Shown: positions 43,509 to 49,716 of the stretch, one piece after another
Position numbering within the stretch: position 1 is the first letter of the stretch
How the letters are laid out: each line of letters opens with the position of its first letter
From: an uncultured Eubacteriales bacterium
GTDB lineage: Bacteria > Bacillota > Clostridia > Oscillospirales > CAG-382
Assembly (NCBI GenBank): GCA_934479825.1
Contig: CAKSOW010000019.1
Coordinates: 1 to 49,716, forward strand
Direction of reading: 5' to 3'
DNA: 49,716 nucleotides
Translations under genes and position numbers: made by a program
Notes under the pieces: model-generated
The model's input: only the letters and a program-made list of their open reading frames with translations
Told to the model about the DNA's origin: nothing
Databases searched by the model: none

Positions 43509-44990
43509 TCACATGTTGACAATTTTCTCGAATCTTTCGTAGCCCTCGTCCCACATATCGGTATCGTGCGGCTCGAAATAAGAGATCTCAAAGGAATTTG
43601 CGATCACTTCGCGCGCTTCTTTTACATCCTTGATCTCGCCGGCGGCAATTGCCTGAACGGCGATATTGCCGAGAGCAGTCGCCTCAACTGGGCCGGTGTA
43701 GACAGGACGTCCGCAGGCGTCTGCCGTCAGCTTGCACAGCGGAACTTCCTTGGTGCCGCCGCCGACAATGTTGATAAACGGCGCACGGTGTCCGGTAATC
43801 TCGTCGATCTTTTCGGCGGTGCTGCGGTAGCACATGGCGAGACTATCGAAAATGCAGCGCACGATTTCGCCCTTGGTTTCGGGAACGTGCTGGCCGGTCT
43901 TCTTGCAGAATTCCACAATACGCTTGGGCATGTTGCCGGGCGTCTGGAATACAAGATCGTCGGGATTGATGAAGCAGGCAAGCGGTTTGGAGGCCATAGC
44001 CATGTTGCTGAGTTCGTCGAAGGAGATCTTTTCACCCTCGCGCGCCCATTGACGGCGGCTTTCCTGTTCGATCCAGAGCCCCATGATGTTCTTCAAGAAA
44101 CGGATTTTGCGGCCGGTGCCGCCTTCGTTGGTGAGATCGTATTTATAGGCAAGCTCGCCGGTCAGCGGCTCGGGAATTTCCTTGCCCATGAGCGACCAGG
44201 TGCCGCTGGATATGTAAACAAAATCATCGTCCTTGGCCGGAACGGCAACAACGGCAGAAGCAGTGTCATGCGATGCGCAGGCAATGACTTCGGCGTCGGT
44301 TGCGCCGACTTCGTCGGTAATGTGCGGCAGTAATTTGCCGGCGGAAGTGCCGGGCTGTACAATCTCGCCGAACATTTCTTTCGGGAAACCGAGTTTGTTA
44401 ATGATATCCCACGACCAGTTGCGGCTCTTGGCGTCGAGAAGCTGAGAGGTGGAGGCGATGGTATATTCGGTCTGCTTGGTGCCGGTGAGGAAGTATTTCA
44501 AAAGGTCGGGCACAAAAAGCATATCCTTGGCATTGGCAAACTTATACGGGTCTTTCACAAACGAATAAAGCTGATAGATCGTGTTGAAATTCAAGAACTG
44601 CGTACCGGTAATGCGGTAAAGCTCTTCTTTCGGAATAATCTTGAAAAGCTCGTTCATCAGTTCGTGCGTCAGCCGCGGGTCACGGTAGTTATAAGGGTTG
44701 CCGATGAGCTGACCCTCATAGTCGAGAAGGCCGAAATCAACGCCCCAGGTGTCGATGGAAATGCTCTTTATATCTTTGTTGTCCGAGAGTAAGCAGTTGG
44801 AGATCGCATGCTTGATCTCTGTAAACAGCTTCAACATGTCCCAGTACAAAGCGCCGTGGATGTTGACCGGGTCATTGGTGAAACGGTGCGTTTCTTCAAG
44901 AGAGATCTTATTGCCGTCGAATTTTCCGACAATGCCTCTGCCGCTGGAAGCGCCGAGGTCGATGGCAAGCATTTTTAATGTTTTGCTCAT
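43509..44990 (-). CDS. rhaB: Rhamnulokinase
   Basis: RhaB phosphorylates L-rhamnulose to L-rhamnulose 1-phosphate. The 493-residue FGGY-type kinase has AIDLGASSGRG for ATP phosphate binding, ISIDTWGVDFGLLD, YRDPRL, HDTASAVVAVPA, YISSGTWSLMG and NIVGGGTKEVPLCKLTADACGRPVYTGP, all typical of RhaB. AAAGGAA lies 6 nt before the ATG at 44990. rhaA starts 33 bp downstream. Confidence 0.95.
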   Translation of the reverse strand: MSKTLKMLAIDLGASSGRGIVGKFDGNKISLEETHRFTNDPVNIHGALYWDMLKLFTEIKHAISNCLLSDNKDIKSISIDTWGVDFGLLDYEGQLIGNPYNYRDPRLTHELMNELFKIIPKEELYRITGTQFLNFNTIYQLYSFVKDPYKFANAKDMLFVPDLLKYFLTGTKQTEYTIASTSQLLDAKSRNWSWDIINKLGFPKEMFGEIVQPGTSAGKLLPHITDEVGATDAEVIACASHDTASAVVAVPAKDDDFVYISSGTWSLMGKEIPEPLTGELAYKYDLTNEGGTGRKIRFLKNIMGLWIEQESRRQWAREGEKISFDELSNMAMASKPLACFINPDDLVFQTPGNMPKRIVEFCKKTGQHVPETKGEIVRCIFDSLAMCYRSTAEKIDEITGHRAPFINIVGGGTKEVPLCKLTADACGRPVYTGPVEATALGNIAVQAIAAGEIKDVKEAREVIANSFEISYFEPHDTDMWDEGYERFEKIVNM

Positions 44991-45048
44991 GATGATTCCT
45001 TTCGTTTATATTCATATATTCATTTTATTCTATGCTGTGTGGACCGCA

Positions 45049-45900
45049 TCAGATGCGTGCAAGAATACCGCGGAGAGCGGCAAGAGCCGTATCAAAGGCT
45101 TCTTCGGGAGAAGCATAAGCGTTTTGAACCTTGATATCGTCGAGATTGGAAAGCTTGTTTAATCCGTCGAATACCGTTAAATGCGGTTCAAGCGTCAGAA
45201 ACGTATCTTTGTCGGTGAATTTGTCGTAGGCGGAAAGAATTTCGTAAACCTTGCCGTCGCCTTCGCCGGCCGGAACAATGCGCGTGTCAAAGAACGCATC
45301 CTTGATATGAATGTATTCAATGTACGGCGCAAGATATTCATAGCCTTTTATGGGATCTTTCTGGCAGAAAGCAAAATTGCCCATATCGAGTACACTCTTC
45401 ATGCGACCGTTAAAATGCTTCATTAAATCCAGACAATCCTCCGGCGCTTCACCATAAATGGCCTTTTCGTTTTCGTGGCACAGCGTGACTCCGCGTTTTT
45501 CGGCAAGCTCCAAAAGAATTTCAAGGCGTGCCATGACAGCTTCTCTGTGCATATGGACGTCGGTATCTTTGGGATAGAAAAAGCTGAACATGCGGATATT
45601 TTTCGTGCCGAAAATTTCGGCGATATCCATCACATGCTCAAACAGGCGGATGTGCTCGGCAAAATCGTCGTCTACGCTGATTTTGCCAATCGGCGAACCG
45701 ACCGAAGAAACGCCGATTCCGCAGGAATCCATCATTTTTTTAGCGCTTTTCGCTTCATCTAAGGTCAATGCGGCAACACCGGTGCCGTTAATGTTGCGCG
45801 GTTCGATAAAGGAAATCTCTCTGCTTTTCAGATAGTCGAGCTGTTTTGTAAAATCCGACGAAACTTCGTCGGCAAATGCGCTAAGTATGTATTTGGCCAT
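45049..45900 (-). CDS. TIM-barrel sugar phosphate isomerase/epimerase in the rhamnose operon
   Basis: The 283-residue protein has the xylose-isomerase-like TIM-barrel pattern: LSAFADEVSSDFTKQLDYLK, IEPRNINGTGVAALT, TLCHENEKAIYG (metal Glu), VLDMGNFAFCQ (Asp), YIHIKDAFF (His/Lys) and FLTLEPHL (Glu). The exact reaction is not known for this subfamily. It is the first gene of the operon with rhaB and rhaA, so a role in rhamnose or a related sugar path is inferred. GAGGAG lies 7 nt before the ATG at 45900. Confidence 0.88.
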   Translation of the reverse strand: MAKYILSAFADEVSSDFTKQLDYLKSREISFIEPRNINGTGVAALTLDEAKSAKKMMDSCGIGVSSVGSPIGKISVDDDFAEHIRLFEHVMDIAEIFGTKNIRMFSFFYPKDTDVHMHREAVMARLEILLELAEKRGVTLCHENEKAIYGEAPEDCLDLMKHFNGRMKSVLDMGNFAFCQKDPIKGYEYLAPYIEYIHIKDAFFDTRIVPAGEGDGKVYEILSAYDKFTDKDTFLTLEPHLTVFDGLNKLSNLDDIKVQNAYASPEEAFDTALAALRGILARI

Positions 45901-45950
45901 TGTTCTTCTCCTCTTTTTGCCTTTTATAGCTTTTTTCCCTATACAGCGCT

Positions 45951-45979
45951 ATTATACACGACTTACCGGATTTTGTAAA
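45951..45979 (-). promoter_or_regulatory. Promoter of the rhamnose operon
   Basis: On the minus strand TTTACA (45974-45979), 17 nt and TATAAT (45951-45956). No clear operator palindrome was found. Confidence 0.85.
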
Positions 45980-46120
45980 TAGCAAAAAGGGAATTTTTTC
46001 AGAAAAAAACAAAAAAAGACAGAAAAAAACAGAAAACGACAGACCGAAAGTCGGACAACCGCGCAAAATCAAAGAAAAATTCGGATTTATCTTATGAAAG
46101 AACAGCCGGGAAAGGGCGGA

Positions 46121-46444
46121 CTATGCAATAAACTGCGCTATCCACTCCGCAAGATATACCGCCGCGCAGGCCGCCAGCGCCACGGTCACAAGTCCTCTGC
46201 CGAAGTAAGCAAGCACAAGTGCCGCCGCAAATCCGGCAAGCGCTGAATACAGATGCCCGGTCGAGGAAAAAATGGCCGGAATTGTCATAGCGGCAAGTAC
46301 CGCATACGGGATATAATAGAGGAAAGAACGGATAAAGCGGTTCTGTATCTTTTTGCGGAACGCGATGAACGGGATCACACGGATAAGGTAAGTCACGCCT
46401 GCCATAACCACAAGGTTGGCTATCAGAGAGGGGGAAATGCTCAT
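46121..46444 (-). CDS. azlD: AzlD, small subunit of branched-chain amino acid exporter
   Basis: The 107-residue membrane protein has four hydrophobic segments and the AzlD features GVTYLIRVIPFIAFRKKIQNRFIRSFLYYIPYAVLAAMTIP. With AzlC it exports branched-chain amino acids or analogues. The ATG at 46444 overlaps the azlC stop by 4 bp (ATGA). It is the last gene of the run mnmA-azlC-azlD. Confidence 0.93.
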   Translation of the reverse strand: MSISPSLIANLVVMAGVTYLIRVIPFIAFRKKIQNRFIRSFLYYIPYAVLAAMTIPAIFSSTGHLYSALAGFAAALVLAYFGRGLVTVALAACAAVYLAEWIAQFIA

Positions 46445-47202
46445 GCCGCCTGCCCCCTTTCTGCGTTTTGTCCGGGTTCATCCGGATCTTGAACCGGTGC
46501 GATGAACGCTCCGAAAGCTGACGCGGCAAGTGCGCAGATAATAATGACAAAACCGGAGGAAACGTTTTTCAAAAACGGGATATAAGCAAACGCACACGAC
46601 AGCGCGACCGAAAGAAGAACGACCGCCGTGATTGGGCGTGAAAAGCGCATGGCCGGAATAAAAATGGCAAGAAACATGCCGTAAATGGCGATTCCGAGCG
46701 CGGAGGCAAGCGATTGCGGCAGGATGTTTCCGGCCGCCGCACCGAGAAACGTGCCGCCTGTCCACCCTAAAAAGGGCAGAAGAATCAGCCCGAACATATA
46801 TTTTTGACCGACTTCGCCCTTTTTGGCACTGGCCACCGCGAAAATTTCATCGGTATTGCCGAACGCAATGAGAAAACGTTCCGGCAAGGTGACGCTCTTA
46901 TGCATTTTCTGCGAAAGGGAAATGGACATAAGCGCATAGCGAAGATTGATGACAAGCTGCGTTAAAGCCATTTCCACAAGCGAGCCGCCGCCAAGAATCA
47001 GGTTTAACCCGGCGAACTGACCGGCAGAGGTCAGATTGGTCATGGAAATGAGTACGGCAATAACGGTCGGCAGTCTGCCGGCAGAGGCCATTATTCCGAA
47101 TGTAAAAGAGACCGAAAGATAGCCGAGGGCAATCGGAATACCGTCGGAAAGACCGGTCTTAAAAGAATTGAGATAGTTTTTTTCGGAGGTTTGAGAAGTC
47201 AT
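46441..47202 (-). CDS. azlC: AzlC, large subunit of branched-chain amino acid exporter
   Basis: The 253-residue membrane protein has GLSDGIPIALGYLSVSFTFGIMA, SAGQFAGLNLI and NLRYALMSISLSQK, which are characteristic of AzlC (LIV-E family). The ATG at 47202 has AGGA 7 nt upstream; an ATG at 47220 lies before that site. It lies 36 bp after mnmA with no visible terminator, so read-through from the mnmA promoter is likely. The C-terminal tail is charged and variable. Confidence 0.93.
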   Translation of the reverse strand: MTSQTSEKNYLNSFKTGLSDGIPIALGYLSVSFTFGIMASAGRLPTVIAVLISMTNLTSAGQFAGLNLILGGGSLVEMALTQLVINLRYALMSISLSQKMHKSVTLPERFLIAFGNTDEIFAVASAKKGEVGQKYMFGLILLPFLGWTGGTFLGAAAGNILPQSLASALGIAIYGMFLAIFIPAMRFSRPITAVVLLSVALSCAFAYIPFLKNVSSGFVIIICALAASAFGAFIAPVQDPDEPGQNAERGQAA

Positions 47203-47238
47203 GATCTGTCCTGAAAGCATAGCTTTTTGAAATAGAGT

Positions 47239-48321
47239 TTAAACGATCGTGCCGCCGCCGACCACCGTGTCGCCGTCATATAGGACGACAGCCTGACCCT
47301 TGGTGATAGCGCGCTGGGGTTCGTCAAATTCGATGCGAAGCCGGTCGTCGCCGATTTGCGTGACGGTGGCAGGCTGTTCTTTCTGACGGTAGCGAACCTT
47401 GGCGGAAACGCGCAGGGGGGCGTCGATCCGGTCGATCGGAATGAGATTGATGTCGGCCGCTTCCAAAACCGAAGTGAACAGTTCCTCGTTCCGGCCTAAC
47501 ACAACGGTGTTGTCCTCCGGCCGGACGGCTTTGACATACCAAGGCTGTTCCGAGGAAATGCCGAGTCCTTTATGTTGGCCGACCGTGTAATAAATAATTC
47601 CTTTGTGACGGCCTAAGACATTCCCGTCCGTATCGACAAAATTTCCGGCCGGATAGTCTTTTCCGGTCTGTTTTTTGATAAAATCGGCGTAAGTGCCGTG
47701 CTGAACGAAGCAGATATCCTGACTGTCGTGCTTGCGTGCATTGACAAAGCCGTTCTGTTCGGCAATGTCGCGCACCTCGGTCTTTCGGAGCGCGCCGAGT
47801 GGGAAACGCGTGTGCGCTAACTGCTCCTTGGTCATGGCATATAAAACGTAGCTCTGGTCCTTGGTGTCATCGAGCGCTTTTTTCAAGAGATAACGGCCAA
47901 GCGTTTTGTCATATTCGATTCTTGCGTAATGACCGGTCACGACATAGTCGAACCCCAATTCCTTGGCGCGTAAAAACAGCTTGTCGAATTTCAGATGCCG
48001 GTTGCAGTCAATGCAAGGATTGGGCGTGCGGCCGTTTTCATAATCGCCGATAAAACGGTCAATGACGGTGGTGTGGAAAAGATCGGAAAAGTTGAAAACA
48101 TAGTGCCGCATACCGAGAGACGTGCAAACGCTCCGTGCATCCTCCACGTCCTCCAACGAACAGCAGGAGTTTTCGCGGACATCGCAGCATTCGACCATAT
48201 CTTCGTCGTAAAACAGCTTCATGGTCGCACCAATGCATTCAAAACCCTCTTTTACGGTAAGAAGCGCCGCAACGCTGGAATCCACGCCGCCGCTCATGGC
48301 GATGATGGCTTTTTGGTTCAT
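47239..48321 (-). CDS. mnmA: tRNA-specific 2-thiouridylase MnmA
   Basis: MnmA puts sulfur on U34 of tRNA-Lys, -Glu and -Gln (s2U). The 360-residue protein has the PP-loop SGGVDSS (10-16), the catalytic cysteines in NPCIDCN and SQDICFV, VVTGHYAR and GRHKGIIYYTVGQHKGLG, and a C-terminal beta-barrel. The ATG at 48321 has AAAGGA upstream; the frame is open to 48414 across the promoter. A promoter lies at 48380-48407. Next to tRNA-Thr and tcdA it forms a small tRNA-modification neighbourhood, in divergent orientation. Confidence 0.95.
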   Translation of the reverse strand: MNQKAIIAMSGGVDSSVAALLTVKEGFECIGATMKLFYDEDMVECCDVRENSCCSLEDVEDARSVCTSLGMRHYVFNFSDLFHTTVIDRFIGDYENGRTPNPCIDCNRHLKFDKLFLRAKELGFDYVVTGHYARIEYDKTLGRYLLKKALDDTKDQSYVLYAMTKEQLAHTRFPLGALRKTEVRDIAEQNGFVNARKHDSQDICFVQHGTYADFIKKQTGKDYPAGNFVDTDGNVLGRHKGIIYYTVGQHKGLGISSEQPWYVKAVRPEDNTVVLGRNEELFTSVLEAADINLIPIDRIDAPLRVSAKVRYRQKEQPATVTQIGDDRLRIEFDEPQRAITKGQAVVLYDGDTVVGGGTIV

Positions 48322-48379
48322 AGTTTTGTTCCTTTTTATTATGGGCAAACATATTTCGGATAAGACCGATACGAATAGT

Positions 48380-48407
48380 ATTATAACACGTTTTAGCGGC
48401 AAGTCAA
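48380..48407 (-). promoter_or_regulatory. Promoter of mnmA
   Basis: On the minus strand TTGACT (48402-48407), 16 nt and TATAAT (48380-48385). Confidence 0.8.
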
Positions 48408-48469
48408 GCCACACAAAGCAAAAGTTTCGTGTTTTTTACGGCAAACGCGAAAAAACTTTGGAAAAGATA

Positions 48470-48498
48470 TTGACAAATCCGGTTTTGGGTGATATAAT
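48470..48498 (+). promoter_or_regulatory. Promoter of the tRNA-Thr gene
   Basis: TTGACA (48470-48475), a 17-nt spacer and TATAAT (48493-48498); both hexamers are perfect. It ends 15 bp before the tRNA, as expected for stable RNA genes. Confidence 0.93.
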
Positions 48499-48513
48499 AG
48501 GCAAGTAAATTTC

Positions 48514-48589
48514 GCTGGTATGGCTCAGTTGGTAGAGCAGTTGATTCGTAATCAACAGGTCGCCGGTTCAAGTCCGGCTACCAGCTCCA
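48514..48589 (+). tRNA. tRNA-Thr (anticodon CGT)
   Basis: A full cloverleaf can be drawn: acceptor GCTGGTA/TACCAGC, D-arm GGCTCAGTTGGTAGAGC, anticodon arm GTTGA-TTCGTAA-TCAAC with anticodon CGT (reads ACG, Thr), and T-arm CCGGTTCAAGTCCGG. The 3' CCA is encoded (48587-48589). It has a perfect promoter and its own terminator. Confidence 0.97.
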
Positions 48590-48592
48590 AGA

Positions 48593-48625
48593 AAATCCCG
48601 AATACGTCAGTGTTCGGGATTTTTA
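48593..48625 (+). terminator. Terminator after tRNA-Thr
   Basis: AAATCCCGAA/TTCGGGATTT hairpin with TTTTTAC after it, starting 3 bp beyond the CCA end. Confidence 0.88.
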
Positions 48626-48658
48626 CTTACTTTATAGTAAAAAAGCAAGGAATCCGAT

Positions 48659-49429
48659 ATGCTGAACCAATTTTCAAGAACCCAGCTTTTGCTTGGCAAG
48701 GACGCCATGGAAAAGCTTGCACATTCGCGCGTTGCCGTATTCGGCATAGGCGGCGTGGGCGGTTATACCGTCGAGGCGCTTGTCCGGAGCGGAGTCGGCG
48801 CGATTGATCTGATTGATGACGATAAAGTTTGTCTTACCAACATCAACCGTCAGATCTATGCTACGCGCAAGACCATCGGAAAATATAAAGTGGATGTTGC
48901 CGCTGAACGCATTGCTGAAATCAATCCGGAAGTTGCAGTGCGTACCTATAAGACTTTTTATACGCCCGAAACTGCCGGGCAGTTCGATTTCAGCGAATAT
49001 GATTATGTTGTGGACGCGATCGATACCGTAACCGGAAAGATTGAGTTGGTTATGAACGCACAAAAGGCCGGTGTGCCGATCATCTGCTCCATGGGGGCAG
49101 GAAACAAACTGAATCCGGCGGCATTTGAAGTGGCGGATATCTATAAGACATCTGTCTGTCCGCTTGCCAAGGTCATGCGGCATGAAATGAAAAAACGCGG
49201 AATCAAGCACTTAAAAGTGGTTTATTCCAAGGAAAAGCCCATCAAGCCGGAAGAGGACATGTCCATCAGCTGTAAAACAAACTGCGTTTGTCCGCCCGGA
49301 ACGGCGCGCAAATGCACGGCAAGGCGGCAGGTTCCCGGCAGTACGGCGTTTGTACCGTCTGTGGTGGGGTTGATTATCGCCGGAGAGATTGTTACGGATT
49401 TAGTCGGAATCAAAGGGACAATGGCATAA
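48659..49429 (+). CDS. tcdA: tRNA threonylcarbamoyladenosine dehydratase TcdA
   Basis: TcdA (formerly CsdL/YgdL) is an E1-like enzyme that uses ATP to cyclise t6A37 to ct6A in tRNAs reading ANN codons. The 256-residue ThiF-fold protein has the nucleotide-binding motif GIGGVGGYTVEAL (29-41), the conserved LIDDDKVCLTNINRQ, YVVDAIDTVTGK, SMGAGNKLNP and a C-terminal CX3CX... cysteine part with the GSTAFVPSVVGLIIAGEIV end. AAGGA lies 7 nt before the ATG. It lies directly after tRNA-Thr, one of its likely substrates. Confidence 0.93.
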   Translation: MLNQFSRTQLLLGKDAMEKLAHSRVAVFGIGGVGGYTVEALVRSGVGAIDLIDDDKVCLTNINRQIYATRKTIGKYKVDVAAERIAEINPEVAVRTYKTFYTPETAGQFDFSEYDYVVDAIDTVTGKIELVMNAQKAGVPIICSMGAGNKLNPAAFEVADIYKTSVCPLAKVMRHEMKKRGIKHLKVVYSKEKPIKPEEDMSISCKTNCVCPPGTARKCTARRQVPGSTAFVPSVVGLIIAGEIVTDLVGIKGTMA

Positions 49430-49444
49430 TTTTTTGGAAAGATA

Positions 49445-49482
49445 AACGCGGCTTCCCGTCTCAGAGAAGCCGCGTTACTTTT
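49445..49482 (+). terminator. Terminator after tcdA
   Basis: AACGCGGCTTC/GAAGCCGCGTT stem (49445-49476) with a 10-nt loop, then ACTTTTT. Its end overlaps the first GTTAC hairpin unit of the next array. Confidence 0.85.
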
Positions 49483-49680
49483 TGCGAAAAGTAACCAAAG
49501 AGGCACTTTGGGAGGGCTTTTCTTTTCCGGAAAAGCCTGGAAAGAGTGCTTTTCGTTTCGCGAAAAGCATTAGGGACGGTTTTAATGTTACTTTTTGCGG
49601 CGTGCCCCAAGCCCCCAAAGTCCCCAAGGACGTTTTTACGTTACTTTTTCGCTTGCTTGAATTTTCAAGTCAAGTGCAAG
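49474..49680. repeat. Palindromic hairpin array downstream of tcdA
   Basis: Units include GTTACTTTTTGCGAAAAGTAAC at 49474-49495, GGCTTTTC/GGAAAAGCC at 49514-49538, GCTTTTCG/CGAAAAGC at 49547-49569 and further partial GTTACTTTTTCG units near 49588 and 49641. A piece of family C occurs here in inverted orientation (49487-49515). The last bases (AAAAGGAG near 49698-49708) could be the ribosome binding site of a gene beginning beyond the window. Confidence 0.65.
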
Positions 49681-49716
49681 AGCAAATTGTAAAAAGATTC
49701 AAAAGGAGAAAGCCAG

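Noticed and set aside
495..49569. CRISPR array interpretation of the repeated hairpins
   Set aside because: Units are palindromes of varying sequence and spacing without regular spacers, and there are no cas genes in the window.

Overview
The window looks like a chromosomal segment of an uncultured, spore-forming Clostridia-type bacterium (Bacillota), probably from a glycan-rich habitat such as a gut. The evidence is spoIIR, two S-layer-homology (SLH) surface proteins, a T-box leader, AGGAGG-type ribosome binding sites, clear TTGACA/TATAAT promoters, and many carbohydrate-active enzymes. I see no plasmid, phage or CRISPR locus. Taxonomy is inferred from gene content only.

Layout: 1-643 holds a large non-coding repeat (family A) plus a hairpin array. 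760-4920 carries spoIIR, a PutP-type Na+/solute symporter and a long ECF-like sigma factor. 5161-8206 (minus) is a polar amino acid ABC importer whose permease has an unusual extra domain. 8593-13170 is a 1525-residue SLH protein with a GH99/WbsX-like domain. 13631-15403 (minus) is an XRE regulator fused in frame to an alpha-galactosidase-like domain. 15679-16602 is an alpha/beta hydrolase. 16603-17560 is repeat family A again. 17663-22925 is a gene run ruvA-ruvB-rbgA-GH28-metallophosphoesterase. 23324-24268 is an EamA transporter. 24270-25642 (minus) is a PAP2-VanZ pair, and 25807-26979 (minus) an AI-2E family transporter. 26980-27775 is repeat family A once more. 27776-31993 (minus) is a second SLH protein followed closely by a DUF5131 gene. 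32342-34300 is a secreted CAP protein plus a sugar O-acetyltransferase. 34698-37026 (minus) is a GH39 glycosidase and a TIM-barrel isomerase, each with its own promoter. 37195-40556 (minus) is a TrpXYZ-type ABC importer behind a T-box leader. 40819-42148 is a frameshifted sialidase-like gene. 42219-45900 (minus) is a rhamnose operon. 46121-48321 (minus) is mnmA-azlC-azlD. 48514-49429 is tRNA-Thr(CGT) followed by tcdA.

How it works together: several genes point to use of plant or host glycans: the SLH/GH99-like protein, GH28, GH39, the alpha-galactosidase-like fusion, the sialidase-like gene, and L-rhamnose isomerase with rhamnulokinase. They are scattered between housekeeping genes rather than gathered in one locus. 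Amino acid transport (polar amino acid importer, T-box importer, AzlCD exporter) is a second theme.

The least explained content is non-coding. Family A (about 480 bp) occurs at three places. Family B (174 bp, 4 differences by eye) occurs twice, both times between convergent genes, plus a diverged inverted piece. Family C (about 125 bp) occurs twice. Small palindromes of the type GTTAC-TTTTTCG...CGAAAAA-GTAAC occur at seven or more sites and usually flank family A. I do not recognise any of these families. The best protein-level candidates for something new are the XRE-glycosidase fusion, the sigma factor with a long C-terminal part, and the ABC permease with an added extracytoplasmic domain.
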